This document shows positions 1 to 10,554 of a DNA stretch of 64,000 nucleotides, one piece after another. The notes below the pieces were generated by a model, which worked only from the letters and a program-made list of their open reading frames with translations, did not search any database and was not told where the DNA came from. The stretch comes from Rhyzopertha dominica (Eukaryota; Arthropoda; Insecta; Coleoptera; Bostrichidae), in assembly GCA_025024175.1 (NCBI GenBank), contig QCXZ01000041.1, forward strand, positions 15,371,786-15,435,785. Direction: 5' to 3'. Position 1 is the first letter of the stretch; every line of letters begins with the position of its first letter. Both the position numbers and the translations under genes were made by a program.

Positions 1-680
1 ATTTTTATTTATTTCGTATGGGTGCCAAAATTGTTTTCTGTTTTATCCAACAGGATTTTTATGTGATTTAAAAAAATTAATAATACGGCTACACTGCTAC
101 TGATTGCAAAACGCAAAATAAAAGTACTTTTTTATTCCACAATCAATATACCATTGCATTTCATTTGTTTAGTTTTTATATGTCAAAAAATAAATAGTGA
201 TGGTAAAATGTAAGCAACAANACATAATATTAAGAATTGTGCCAAATGAGAGTTTGCAAATGCTGTTTTTCAGTTAAAAACAACGTGTTATGATGCTAGT
301 TTACTACGTCTGCAAAAGAAATGTGAAAATTACTTCTGCAGCTTATCTACAACCCTAACCTGATAGAAAGCTATTTTTTTAAAGCTGTATCGGACTTTAT
401 CGGAACACGGATGTTTCCACAAAAAGAGAGCAAGTTATTGTCGAGAAAGTCGAGATGCTATACTTCAAGCAGTAGTTTTTGTTTCATTCTTTAACACCGG
501 TATTATTATTTTTATTCCATGTTAATAATAACCCGTCCCTTTCAAGTAGAGAAATTTCTGTAAGCTTACATTTGCCTACAGTTTGAAGAACATTAAGAAA
601 AACAAATTATAAACCCTACAAAATTCATGTCAGCCAAACAAGCGCTTATAATTTTGCACTTGGTTGGTGGATAAAATTAA
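1..680. other. AT-rich non-coding stretch
   Basis: No coding region, RNA or repeat boundary can be supported here. The sequence is AT-rich with many stops in all frames. Confidence 0.6.
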
Positions 681-689
681 TGAATTGTC

Positions 690-1130
690 TAAATAAACTA
701 ATTTGGACTGATGAAAGCAATTTTTCAATCCTAACAATAAACTTAAAAAATTTCAAATTCTCGAATTTAGCAGTACACCTGCCAAGGACAACAGCGACGT
801 CTGCTTTGGCCTATTTGCTCTCTACGCCTGCCTGATGAGACCTAGCAGGGCGAAACTAGTCATAGGCTGAGAGTGAATTGGCCAGGACAGATGATTAATT
901 ATTTTCAATCAAGGCATTATATCAATTGACAAAATAGAGAAATTATAAACCAACACAAGTTTGGAATTAATATGTGGCTAGATTTATGGGATAATAAAGT
1001 AATAGGACCATACATTTATGAGAGAACTCTAGACGCAAACAGGTACCTGCAGTTTTTAAAAGGGACAGTTCTTGATTATCTTTACAATTATGGTGGCAAC
1101 AGCACCGCACACCACCACATAAGGGTGTGT
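690..1130 (+). pseudogene. Tc1/mariner-type transposase relic, interrupted
   Basis: Two pieces of a DDE transposase are readable on the plus strand. The first, near 695-750, reads LIWTDESNFS, the block that carries the first catalytic Asp in Tc1/mariner (IS630-like) transposases. The second, near 959-1130, stays open for about 57 codons and includes NMWLDLWDNKVIGPYIYE, the strand after the first Asp, and then the equivalent of the QQDGAPAH block, here degraded to GGNSTAHHH. A ribozyme-bearing repeat (808-883) lies between the two pieces and may have been inserted into the transposase. No terminal inverted repeats were found and the relic cannot be active. The family is reasonably sure; the exact lineage is not. 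Confidence 0.65.
808..883 (+). ncRNA. Hammerhead ribozyme motif, type I, family A copy 1
   Basis: The conserved core is present in order: CTGATGA at 832-838, a short stem II at 839-851 (G-C, C-G and C-G pairs with one A/G mismatch), GAAA at 852-855, a two-pair stem III (AC/GT around a TA loop) and C861 as the cleavage-site nucleotide in GTC. The outer stem I is closed by GGCC at 808-811 with GGCC at 880-883 and by CTCTC with GAGAG; the inner part pairs GCCT with AGGC. Position 1.1/2.1 is an A/C mismatch, so activity is uncertain. The same architecture recurs at 10031-10106 on the other strand. This is a structural prediction by eye. Confidence 0.7.
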
Positions 1131-1134
1131 TAGA

Positions 1135-1990
1135 AAATATTTGTGAATAAAATTCCAGAAAAATAGATCCGGATTTAGGTGCAAGTACAAGTAATGTTAT
1201 ACAAAGGTAAACAAACTGCGGAACACTATTTTAGCAACCTGTCAACGCATTCCATGTCGCACGATTTAACGAGCCATAAATAGCAACAACTACACAAAAA
1301 GTTGAGTTACGGGTTCTTATTAGAGCATTTGTTGTAGCATATTTATTTGTAAGTCGTTTTGTTATTGTTTTTTGTTCAGTAGTGTATGTCTTACAAAAAA
1401 CTGAAACGTCGTGTTGAAAATTCGTAATCGTTATCGCGTAGAGCAGAAAAAGTTGCTCTAAGAGAGCGCTTTTTTATTACTAATAAAAGGCCATAAAAAC
1501 AGAAACTTCCAGTTATTCAGAAATCTCAAAAACCAAAGAATATTATTTTGATTACTCAACAACACATCGCTGGGCTTAAGCGTGCGCAGCTTTGCAGAAT
1601 TTAAACCTACTGGTTGCCTTCGAATATGCATCACTCTGTATACAGTACTTGACGAAACAACTAATTCTAATAATTTGTAACCCACAGATTTCCCAACTAG
1701 TCCAATACAAATGTTGCCCAATCGGCACCACAATCCCCAAAATATGAACAATTACGATTCATATTAAATTAACAGCAATCGCAATTACGGAATTACGTAC
1801 AGCAACACTTAACAAAAGACTCCGAAAAACCGTTAACCGTGAAACGCAATTAAAAACCGAATTCATAATGTGCTCCATATTCTTTACGTAATGATTTCGC
1901 GTTTAACTGCACTAATGAACGTGCTGCAAAAGTAGGAACACGCCGGAGATCCTTAGTGAAAGCATCGCCAAATCACCCCCATACTCTGGC
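1135..1990. other. Upstream region of the first Gly-rich gene
   Basis: No gene is recognised. Open frames here are short and show no family resemblance. The last 100 bases or so before the TATA box are more GC-rich and may hold proximal promoter elements, but no specific site can be named. Confidence 0.5.
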
Positions 1991-1992
1991 AG

Positions 1993-2030
1993 TATAAAAG
2001 CCAAGATCTAGATGGTGTAAGGCATCATTC
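1993..2030 (+). promoter_or_regulatory. TATA box and initiator of Gly/Pro-Val gene 1
   Basis: TATAAAA lies at 1993-1999. An arthropod-type initiator, TCATTC, lies at 2025-2030, giving a predicted start at A2027, about 34 bp after the first T of the TATA box. The ATG follows 27 bp downstream. The paralogous gene at 7831 has the same TATA-initiator spacing (33 bp). Confidence 0.7.
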
Positions 2031-2053
2031 GATCAGTTCCTCCAAACGGAAAC

Positions 2054-2963
2054 ATGAAGCCGTTTGTAGTAAGTAATCCATCAAAGATAAGAACCAGTGT
2101 AGAATTTGTTTTACGCATTTCAGGTTGTCGTCCTCATTTTGGCCACCGCCTACGCGGAAGAGAAGAAACAAGACAAACGCGGCATCTATGACTTTGGCGG
2201 TCACGATGGTGGAAACGACATCGGTGGAGGCCATGGAGGATTTGGAGGTGGAGGATNCGGAGGTGGAGGCCATGGAGGTTTCGGAGGAGGCGGCGGCGGA
2301 GGCGGAGGATTCGGAGGCGGTGGATTTGGTGGTGGTGCAGGAGGCGGCGGGGGAGGCGGTGGTGGTGGCGCCACTGTAACCACTCTCACTCAGCAAGTAC
2401 CAGTTCCTCAACCGGTTCCGGTTCCCTACACCGTGACTCGTCCAGTACCGGTTCCTCAACCGTTCCCAGTACCAGTTAACGTTCCCCGCCCCGTCGAAGT
2501 TCCAGTTCCGGTACCGAGACCCGTCGAAGTACCAAGACCCGTTCCAGTAACCGTCACCAGGCCAGTTCCTGTTCCTGTGCGACAGGAAATCCGCGTTCCA
2601 GTGCCACAGCCCGTCGGAGTACCAGTTCCTCAACCCTATCCAGTCACCGTAGCGCAACCCTACCCAGTCAGAGTGCCCCAGACCATCGTTGTTCCAGTGC
2701 CGCAGCCCGTTCAAGTAGGAGGTGGTGGCGGCGGAGCCGGTGGTGGATTCGGGGGTGGAATCGGAGGAGGTGATGGTGGATTCGGGGGTGGTCACGGAGG
2801 TGGATTTGGCGGTGGCCACGGAGGTGGATTTGGCGGTGGCTATGGAGGTGGATTCGGACATGGCGGATCCGGAGGTGGCGGATATGGGGGACACGAAGGA
2901 GCCTCCAGCTACTCGAGCGTCTCAATAGGCGGAAACCACTACGGAAGCAGTTCCAAGCATTAA
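2054..2963 (+). CDS. Secreted Gly-rich / Pro-Val-repeat structural (cuticle-like) protein 1
   Basis: Two exons: 2054-2068 (MKPFV) and 2124-2963, joined over a 55-bp intron with GTAAGT and a pyrimidine/CAG acceptor. The start is chosen because the joined reading gives a 16-residue signal peptide ending ATAYA before EEKK. The protein is about 284 aa: signal peptide, a charged segment with KR (possible processing site), a Gly-rich block (residues about 30-87, one ambiguous base at 2257), a block of PVPVPQP, RPVEVP and similar units (about 88-205), then a Gly/His/Tyr-rich tail ending in Ser-rich sequence. An intron splitting the signal peptide after a few codons is typical of insect cuticular protein genes. 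I infer an extracellular matrix or cuticle role; there is no Rebers-Riddiford chitin-binding motif. Its paralogue is at 7831-8583. Frames open on the opposite strand are composition artefacts. Confidence 0.85.
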
Positions 2964-3070
2964 ACGACTGCCAGTCACGCTTCATCATCTTCGCCCTCAT
3001 AAGATAGTTCCATTCTTCCATCGTTAGTGTGATAAAGCATTTTATATTATGAACCTCAGATCAAATAAGT

Positions 3071-3076
3071 AATAAA
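3071..3076 (+). terminator. Polyadenylation signal of Gly/Pro-Val gene 1
   Basis: AATAAA lies about 108 bp after the stop codon, a normal 3'UTR length for a small cuticle-like gene. Confidence 0.6.
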
Positions 3077-3079
3077 GAA

Positions 3080-4430
3080 ATACAACACCAGTTTTGAGGA
3101 AATTTTATTTAGCGAATAAAAAGCATAACTTACATAATACTTATAAGGATGAGGACAAGCAATTGAAAGCACTTCCCGATTTCTAAACAAATAAATTAGA
3201 TAACTTGACTGCAGTTTTAGTCCGATCATTAATTTTTTCTACATACTATCTGAAATTAATGGAAACAATTGTTGATATACGAATAACAATAACATTCACG
3301 GAAATACATCAACGCAATAAGCGTGTTATGATAAATTAATATATGACAAATACCGAGCAATAATTTGTTTTATTTTCACAACGCTACAACTGACAGGTGA
3401 ACAATAGCAACTAAAACGACTCAAATGGAAAATTGAATTTAATAATTATTACGAAACTTCGATGTGGCGAAAACTTGTTTCCTCTTGTGTTACGTATTAC
3501 CTACTCGTTATAATTACAAATGTGTACTATTAAATTATCTTATACAATTTGTGGTCATTATAGAATCGCTTTGGAGGACTTATTAGTAGTAATAGATTGT
3601 TAAATATATGCAATTACTACGGAATAGTATTATTATTCAAAGGATTAGATTAGATTAGATTAAATGCTAGATGACCTAATTTTTCACAATATGATTTCTT
3701 CTGGAACCATTTTATTACGTTAAGTACTCGACTTGTAAAAAAAGTTAGAGATTAATATTCCAGTCATTGAATTCAAAATATCTTTAATTTTGATCAGCCA
3801 AATACATGCTTAATAGAAAATTATTTTAAAAATCTACGGAGCATATCCAAGCAACTACCTCAATAGGAACTCGTTTTTCTTTGTAGTATTTTAAATATAG
3901 TGTTGATAAGGTAACATATCAAATTCAAAATTAGGGTGATTTGCAAAAAAAAACCGAAAAACGCTGAAACAGGTAATTTAAGCTTTAAAGTGATTTATTT
4001 TTAGATGATTGAAACAGAGCAGCATGTTTCTATCACATACACATGCAACGTCATCAAATGCTTCTTTATAGAACCATATGTACGTTTTGTGTCATTCGAG
4101 TACTTATTCGTCATTTGGCATAAAAAAGTAATCAAGATGGGCACAATTGAAAAATGCTTGTTCAACATGTGTATGAAGTTCACATATAAAATAAAATAAG
4201 TCAGCAAGTGACTTTGGTTTCTACATTTAATGAATAAACAAGGTTTAGAATTAAAAAAAAAACATTTTACAAACCGAAATGTTCAAATTGCAGGGCAATT
4301 ATAACTTGACTTTGCCAAAGTCGTACATAGTCACTTTGGACACTGCGGTCAACATCTGAAGGTAGTAATCACAATTCTTCCAGTATGTGTGGATGGTCTA
4401 GCCATACTCTACTTTTTAAATGAACCCAAA
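3080..4430. other. AT-rich intergenic stretch
   Basis: There is a short tandem AGATT run near 3641-3662. Open frames of 64-68 codons on both strands at 4001-4207 overlap each other completely and resemble no family, so I treat the interval as non-coding. Confidence 0.5.
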
Positions 4431-4439
4431 TAACAAATT

Positions 4440-5060
4440 TAAAGGAATCAATCTGGCGATCGGGGTGAGCATTCCACAACTCCTCTGTCACATATCCATC
4501 TATATCCAAAAGGCATCAAGGAAGCGACGTACTGCTATACCAAAATTTTGGAGTGCAAGATGGTGTTGGAACCAAATGTCTTCTCTTGGAATATAATGCG
4601 ATAATGCGTTGACCAATGATGCCTGTTCAAACACTAACCTTCTAAGACGATTTGTGTGTACTTCATAAATCCAGTGTGGATTTTTTCGTGCACAGAAACG
4701 AGAACTGTGACGACTGATTATATCATTTAAATAAAAAGTTGCCTCTTCGGAAAACAGAATATTTCTTAATAAAGTAGGGTCCTCATCACATGTCCTCATG
4801 AGCACCTAGCAAAATTGAAAGCTTCATTCAGGATCGTCTTCCTGATCATGGATCAATCGGATCTCACGAGTAGAATGTTGAAAATTTTCCTTTTGAAAAA
4901 GTTTACTAACTGTTAAGTGGGTGTACGTCGTTATTTATGGTCACCTGACGCAGGAATAGCTTTTCGTGGCTTCCAATAAAATGTTTAATTTTGTATCGTC
5001 CGGACCACATCTTGGCAACACTACCAGTTCCGTGAAATTGTGCAAGAAGGCATTAACATT
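4440..5060 (-). pseudogene. Tc1/mariner-type transposase relic
   Basis: On the minus strand, 4500-4805 reads through the first catalytic block (ILFSEEATFYLND), the following NPHWIYEVHT segment (compare NPYIFREGHT in the intact element at 18646), and a degraded second-Asp block, DIWFQHHLALQNFGI. Past a stop, near 4450-4490, WSPRSPDL-like residues are still visible in another frame. Coding pieces continue upstream to about 5060 with several stops and frameshifts. It is an old, dead DNA transposon copy related to, but not the same family as, the DD41D element at 18646-20931. No terminal inverted repeats are visible. Confidence 0.7.
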
Positions 5061-5064
5061 TGGA

Positions 5065-7760
5065 ATCGTTCATTTACCGTTAGACGCACTATTTTAATTT
5101 AATATACCGACTGATGCATATCACAAATTTAAATTACTTGTTTGCCAACTTTGGCATCACTTCAAATTAGACTAAGCACTTGCTAAACATTAATAATTAT
5201 CAAAATAGCAAAAATGGCAATAAAGGTTTCATCTGTAGAATCCAGCATATTGTAGATTCGGAGTTTCTTAAGTTACACTGGAATCTACAGAGAACTTTCC
5301 TTTTTTTTCTTTACTACTAGTCGACGGATTTGTTACAATTATAACATTCTTACTTGTTAATTCAATGTATTTAACAAGTGCTAACAGTAAAGAACAAAAA
5401 TACTAGTAGGTTTGAGCAACGTTGTTTCCTGAACAATTTTTTGAGGTGCCGTATGCTGGTCTACTTGCTTATGTAATATTTTCTGTACATGTTAAATAAC
5501 CATTTTTCTAATATTGTCCATTTTGAGTGTTTTTAATGCCAAATTCCTTTCACAATAAGGGTTCGAATTCATTAACCGGGACTCGAAACCTCAACCTCCG
5601 AGTTAAGAAGTAGAGGCAAGTTATAAACTGCAAAAATATCGAGCATTCACTTTCAGTACTCATCAGTGTTACGTGACCAGTGGCGCATTTCTTTTTAATT
5701 TCTAAGGTTTAAGAAAAAAATTGTTCCTATTTAGTACCATTGAATGCGATTATATAAGTATTTTCTATGTCAACAAAAACAAACTTGCGTACAGCTCTAC
5801 AAGACCCCGTATGAGTGCACATAATTTCTTTTTCTTTCTTTATTGTAAGTAGTGGGTGCACTATTGACCGACTACGCAATAATGATTCCCTATTTTATTA
5901 GACATTGAATGTAATAAACTGTGTAACAATTTATTTCTTTACTAATACAAATAAACGAATCAAATTTCTTGTAGCATCATTTATTATCCATTTTTAAATA
6001 CACCTCATTGGGGTGGAAGTTTGCAACGTTCATTAAACTACTTCAAAATGTAAATAAAGAGAAACTTTTTGTTATGTATGCTATTAATTTGAATCGCAAA
6101 GAATTATCCATTAATTTGAATAGCAGGGCACAAGAAATAAAAGTTCATACGAGTGTACACTATGAGCATTTATTTCTGCCTGACCCTACAAAAAGAAGCA
6201 AAAAGATACGTAGAGCTTCAGCTAAGAATATATCTAACACTATTTATTGTATTTTACTAAAGTGAAATAGAATAACATGCAACGCAAGACTTTAATCGAC
6301 AAAATTATACGAATTAATAAATAGGCATTTGCATTCATGCGTATTACACTTAAATGTATCTGCAGTGCATGATATGAATCTTACATATAATTGAATAGCT
6401 ATTCTAATAATATTAGGTAACATGCAATTAGGCATGACGTAATTTTACAAATCCATCGTTTTGACTAATAATTCTGCCATTAGTAGTTCACTAATTTTTT
6501 TTAAATACAAAAACTTTTATGTTCTCTTCTTGGCAGTTCTATATAAAAGTTATAATCCACCGTCACCAGAGGATGCAAGATTAAAAAAAAAATATTGCTG
6601 GATCGTCTCGGAAATCATTGATCCTTTGATAACTTTGTCCTTCTATTCAAAACAAATTTAAAAAAAATCATCTCGGACCCACCAGTGATATTTAATCCCG
6701 CTTAAATTGAAAAATTACAATTAGCGTAAATTTAAATAAATCTGAAATGACTAATGCTACAGAGGTAAAAAGAAGATATTTTAGCTCTTGATATGACTTT
6801 TCAATATGGTGCAACCAATTTTTTAATTCAATATTTACTAATTATTATTGAGCTTAAATTTTCGATCAAATTTACTACAACTGTAATTTGAGGCTTAAAT
6901 TTAACGGGAAGGGAATAAACTATATGGCTTGAAAATTTTACTGTGAGCAAGTTGTATTGCAGGATAGTCAAAAATTCAGACTCTGGTGAAAGACAGGGTT
7001 AGAATCTGATTTGAGAAAATAATGCGATATTTTGGGGAATTTTACGATTCGTCATGTTTGGACTGCATTTGCAAAAGAAGGGTAAATATCTCAGAAATGA
7101 ATCTTTGGATATTAAGTATCCTAAAATAGATCAAATAGTAAAATTTTCAAGCAATATAATTTATTCTTATGAACTTAATTTTTACAGTCACTGATAATGA
7201 ATTTCTAAAACGGTCCAGCACACCATCCGGTTGATTTGACATATAATGACTCTACAATACAGAATAGCTTTAAATGGCACGTCAATGCTAAATAAGTCAT
7301 ATATGAAAGAAAGCATTTGTTCTGTATAAAAACATCTAATTCTATAGACAGTCGCATTTACTTCAGAAAATGAAAAACTTTTCATTCACTATATTTCTTT
7401 TCGGATTACAGGTAACTGCCAATAATGATGCAAAATAACAACATGCGCAACTTGATGATGTTCATAATGATTTAAGAAATTAGGGCAATTCGAGCTTGTG
7501 AGCTGGGTGTTTTTCACTGACTAACACTAACACTCCGTTGACACAAATTTTGGATTCTAATCTGCTAAAAAAAAACTTATCTGTTTTTTTTTGTTATTTA
7601 GTCTTTCTGGATTATTTTCGATTAAAGATTCCCTGTTTCAACACATGCTTCATGCCTAAGCGGGTTAATGAAATTCCGTTAATTCAAAGACCATTCAGGC
7701 GATCAGCTACATATTTTACGTCTTCAAAAAAAGTGAAAGTGCCACGCATCACTACAATGC
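5065..7760. other. AT-rich intergenic stretch between the two Gly/Pro-Val genes
   Basis: No gene is supported. Open frames at 6008-6265, 6461-6661 and 7538-7774 lack recognisable domains and have AT-driven composition. A GC-richer segment at about 5560-5680 resembles a repeat end (see the rejected hammerhead candidate). Confidence 0.5.
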
Positions 7761-7769
7761 GCACGCCAG

Positions 7770-7806
7770 TATAAAAGCACCAAACAGCTCTTCAATTTTA
7801 TCATTC
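7770..7806 (+). promoter_or_regulatory. TATA box and initiator of Gly/Pro-Val gene 2
   Basis: TATAAAA lies at 7770-7776, and TCATTC at 7801-7806 (overlapped by TCAGTT) is a good arthropod initiator. A7803 is about 33 bp from the first T of the TATA box and 28 bp before the ATG, mirroring the paralogue's promoter. Confidence 0.7.
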
Positions 7807-7830
7807 AGTTGCACCCATTCCACTGCAAAC

Positions 7831-8583
7831 ATGAACATATTTGTGGTAAGTACTTCAGTTGCGTTCTCATAAAATCCTTTAATCGCTTCCATAAAACAGG
7901 TAGCGGCAGTGTTAGCTACCGCAACCAGCGGTTTCGCTGAAGAACCAAAGAAGGACAAGCGGGGTCTCTTCGACATTGGAATCCACGGAGGTGGTGGCAT
8001 TGGCGGTGGTCACGACTTCGGTGGAGGTTTCGGGGGTGGGTTCGGAGGTGGTGCAGGAGGAGGTGGTGGTGGAGGCGGCGGTGGTGGAGGAGGTGGCGCC
8101 ACCCTCACCACCATCACCCAGCAAGTCCCAGTCCCACAACCAGTTCCAGTTCCTTACACCGTAACTCGCCCAGTACCGGTTCCTCAACCGTTCCCGGTAC
8201 CGATTAACGTACCCCGCCCAGTTGAAGTACCAGTTCCGGTGCCAAGACCAGTGGAAGTACCGAGACCAGTTCCAGTAACTGTCAACAGACCAGTTCCCGT
8301 TCCGGTGCGTCAGGAAATCCGAGTACCGGTGCCACAGCCCGTCGGAGTACCAGTTCCTCAACCCTATCCCGTCACCGTAGCGCAACCCTACCCAGTTAGA
8401 GTGCCCCAAACCATCGTGGTGCCGGTACCGCAGCCCGTTCAAATTGGAGGAGGTGGCGGTGGAATCGGAGGTGGATTCGGGGGTGGAATAGGAGGAGGTG
8501 GTGGTGGTGGATTCGGTGGTGGCCATGGAGATCTAGGAGGCGGCTATGGGGGAGGCGAACACGGAGGATTTGGTGGACACTAG
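7831..8583 (+). CDS. Secreted Gly-rich / Pro-Val-repeat structural (cuticle-like) protein 2
   Basis: Two exons: 7831-7845 (MNIFV) and 7900-8583, separated by a 54-bp GT-AG intron. The splice is in phase and gives an 18-residue signal peptide ending TSGFA before EEPKKDKRG. The product is about 232 aa: a charged KR-containing segment, a Gly-rich block including a run of 14 Gly (about residues 35-71), a Pro-Val block (about 72-187) nearly colinear with that of gene 1 (the same order of PVPVPQP, RPVEVP, RQEIRVPV and QPYPVTVAQ units), and a shorter Gly-rich tail. Gene order, strand, promoter, intron position and the near-identical central block show a tandem duplication with gene 1; the Gly blocks have diverged in length. 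Extracellular structural function is inferred from composition only. Confidence 0.85.
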
Positions 8584-8673
8584 AAGAGGCTGATGCATCC
8601 CCATTTGGTCAACTATTTATTTCATCCCTCATTTTTTATGTATGTAACTTCACTGTAAATTTTTCTGGCACAA

Positions 8674-8679
8674 AATAAA
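8674..8679 (+). terminator. Polyadenylation signal of Gly/Pro-Val gene 2
   Basis: AATAAA lies about 90 bp after the stop codon. Confidence 0.6.
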
Positions 8680-8699
8680 AAGTTTAAAATTACGGTTTA

Positions 8700-10020
8700 A
8701 ACTGAAGTTTATTAAAGAGCTGACTAAAAACACTAAGCATTTATTTTTTGATAGGGGTACTGTGTATTATATATAAAGCACACACCGTATGTCGGAGGTA
8801 GCTAGTTTATGGGAGAGAGGTTGATTTGAATCGAACGGGAATGCTGTATTTGTTTATTTTCTATATACTTGCATAAAATATAATCTGGATATTTAAAAGT
8901 ATTAGCTTTAGATCTACTATACAGATTATAGGTTGTTCTTCTTCAAGTTTCTATTGTACTCGTAGAATGAATGTCATTAACTGCACTTAAAAACCGTGTG
9001 AATTGCCGTGTTGTACCATCAAAGCAAGTAATAATATCAACATATCAAAATCAGAAAAATGTGTGTTTTTTGTTAATTTTAAAAATATTATCCTCATTTT
9101 TGACGTAAATATATCTGCTAACAGGTGGCGTAATGATTATGTCATTTCTTGCCCTCTCGTTTGTGTGTAAAATTTATTATCAAATTGCATTTAATTTTCA
9201 TTAACCTAAAGTTCTAGAGTACCGTAAAGTTCTGATTTAAATAATAATATTTGTATTTAGAGTGATAACTGTTGTAGAAGGATCAATAGAGCTTTTTACG
9301 GAGTGGGGTGATTGAAACTATGTATATTGTATGAACACGTAAATTAGTTTTTTACCTAATGTTCTTGCTGGACTAATAATATACGACTCTTATGCAAAAA
9401 TCTGCTTTGTATGTTTTTATTAGACCATACTTTTGCATTAGTAAATATTATCTCAATGTTTATAAAAAAATTACCTGATACTGAAACGTGAGTGTATGGT
9501 CTTACTAAGAAGCTGCAGACTTTCATTGTCAATAAAATTAATCATTTTCTCTATAGATACATTTGTTTTCAGTAAATATGACAAACAATTTTTGTTTATG
9601 CACTTTTGTAACTATCAAAGCATTTTATTTTATTTTTGACTGTATTGATTTTATTACTTTTGTACCTGTTGGCGCTAAAGTTGTGTATTGTTTTAAGAGG
9701 TTAGCTATTTTGACTCATGGAATCAGGGATACAAACAATTTTACAATACTGTTGTATGTATACGTAGTAAACAAGTTAGGTGTTCCAATACGGAAAGACA
9801 AATTGGAAACAAGACTACAACAAACAAAAAGCGAGCTAAGAGGTGCACGAAGCACATAAAACTATGTGTTTAGGATTATGCATTTTGCAGTTGTTTAAAT
9901 CTTGCGCGATACATGTTATTTACCACGGTAGTAGACAGATACTACCGTGTTATTTACATAGATACACAGCCTATGATCGTCTAAACATTACGACAAAAAC
10001 ATTCTAAAAATAAAATAAAT
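8700..10020. other. AT-rich intergenic stretch with one small hairpin
   Basis: No gene is supported; the 98-codon frame at 9563-9859 matches nothing I recognise. A perfect 10-bp hairpin (arms 9924-9933 and 9940-9949, 6-nt loop) is flanked on both sides by the short direct repeat TTATTTAC. Confidence 0.5.
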
Positions 10021-10030
10021 TATCTGTCTA

Positions 10031-10106
10031 GGTCAGTTCGCTCTCACCCTGGGACTACTTTCGCCCTGTTAAGGCTCATCAGGCAGTGGTAGAGAGCAAA
10101 CTGACC
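10031..10106 (-). ncRNA. Hammerhead ribozyme motif, type I, family A copy 2
   Basis: On the minus strand: CTGATGA (10082 to 10076), stem II GCC/GGC with a 7-nt loop, GAAA (10062 to 10059), a minimal stem III and a GTC cleavage triplet ending at 10053. Stem I is closed by GGTCAG with CTGACC and by CTCTC with GAGAG. It aligns with the copy at 808-883 over the whole motif and into the 3' flank (GACAGAT followed by AT-rich sequence), so both belong to one dispersed repeat family. A C-to-G change removes the second stem III pair and position 1.1/2.1 is mismatched, so this copy is probably weaker or inactive. It lies just upstream of the DIRS element. Confidence 0.65.
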
Positions 10107-10320
10107 ATGGCAGACTGTCGCCTATAACCTAGAAAAAGTCACATTTTAAATTCATCACTCACTTAATAAAGCTCTCATGGGCAAAATAGAAGTAACAAAG
10201 GAAGATTTACAAAAAAAAACTAAATAACGCAAAAGAAAGTTGAGTGCTAAAGAAGCATATTATTAAAGGAATAAAAAATGGACATAATATGAATGGGCCT
10301 GTTCACTAAATTTCAATTTA

Positions 10321-10478
10321 CGAATAATTATATTACGGCATCTCGCTCTCAAGATCACTGTAATTTCACTAGTAGTACCGCTAATTGTCGCTAGGTGGAT
10401 CACAAGGTTTAAAGAGAACAAAATTCCTGGTCCCGTGCTGGGCAACCCGGAGCCACTTCCGCACCACGTTATTCGCTT
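10321..10478 (+). repeat. Left inverted terminal repeat of the DIRS element
   Basis: The reverse complement of this segment is found at 14885-15043 with few differences. The outermost ~55 bases are also copied inverted at 14719-14773 in the internal complementary region. ORF1's first in-frame ATG (10435) falls inside it. Confidence 0.85.
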
Positions 10479-10554
10479 TTTGTGCTTGGTGGTATTAACA
10501 GGTTTGCACAGCGGTAAGTTTATTTTTCATCTAACATCTTCGTTTGCTCTAGCC

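Noticed and set aside
2025..3021. Long minus-strand frames over the Gly/Pro-Val gene 1 (and likewise 7912-8526 over gene 2)
   Set aside because: They are mirror frames of GGN and CCN codon repeats; the plus strand has the promoter, signal peptide, splice sites and poly(A) signal.
5635..5680. Possible hammerhead on the minus strand (CTGATGA, GTACT, GAAA)
   Set aside because: There is no pairing stem II between the two core blocks, and the base after the putative stem III would be G, which does not support cleavage. A repeat end of unknown type remains possible.
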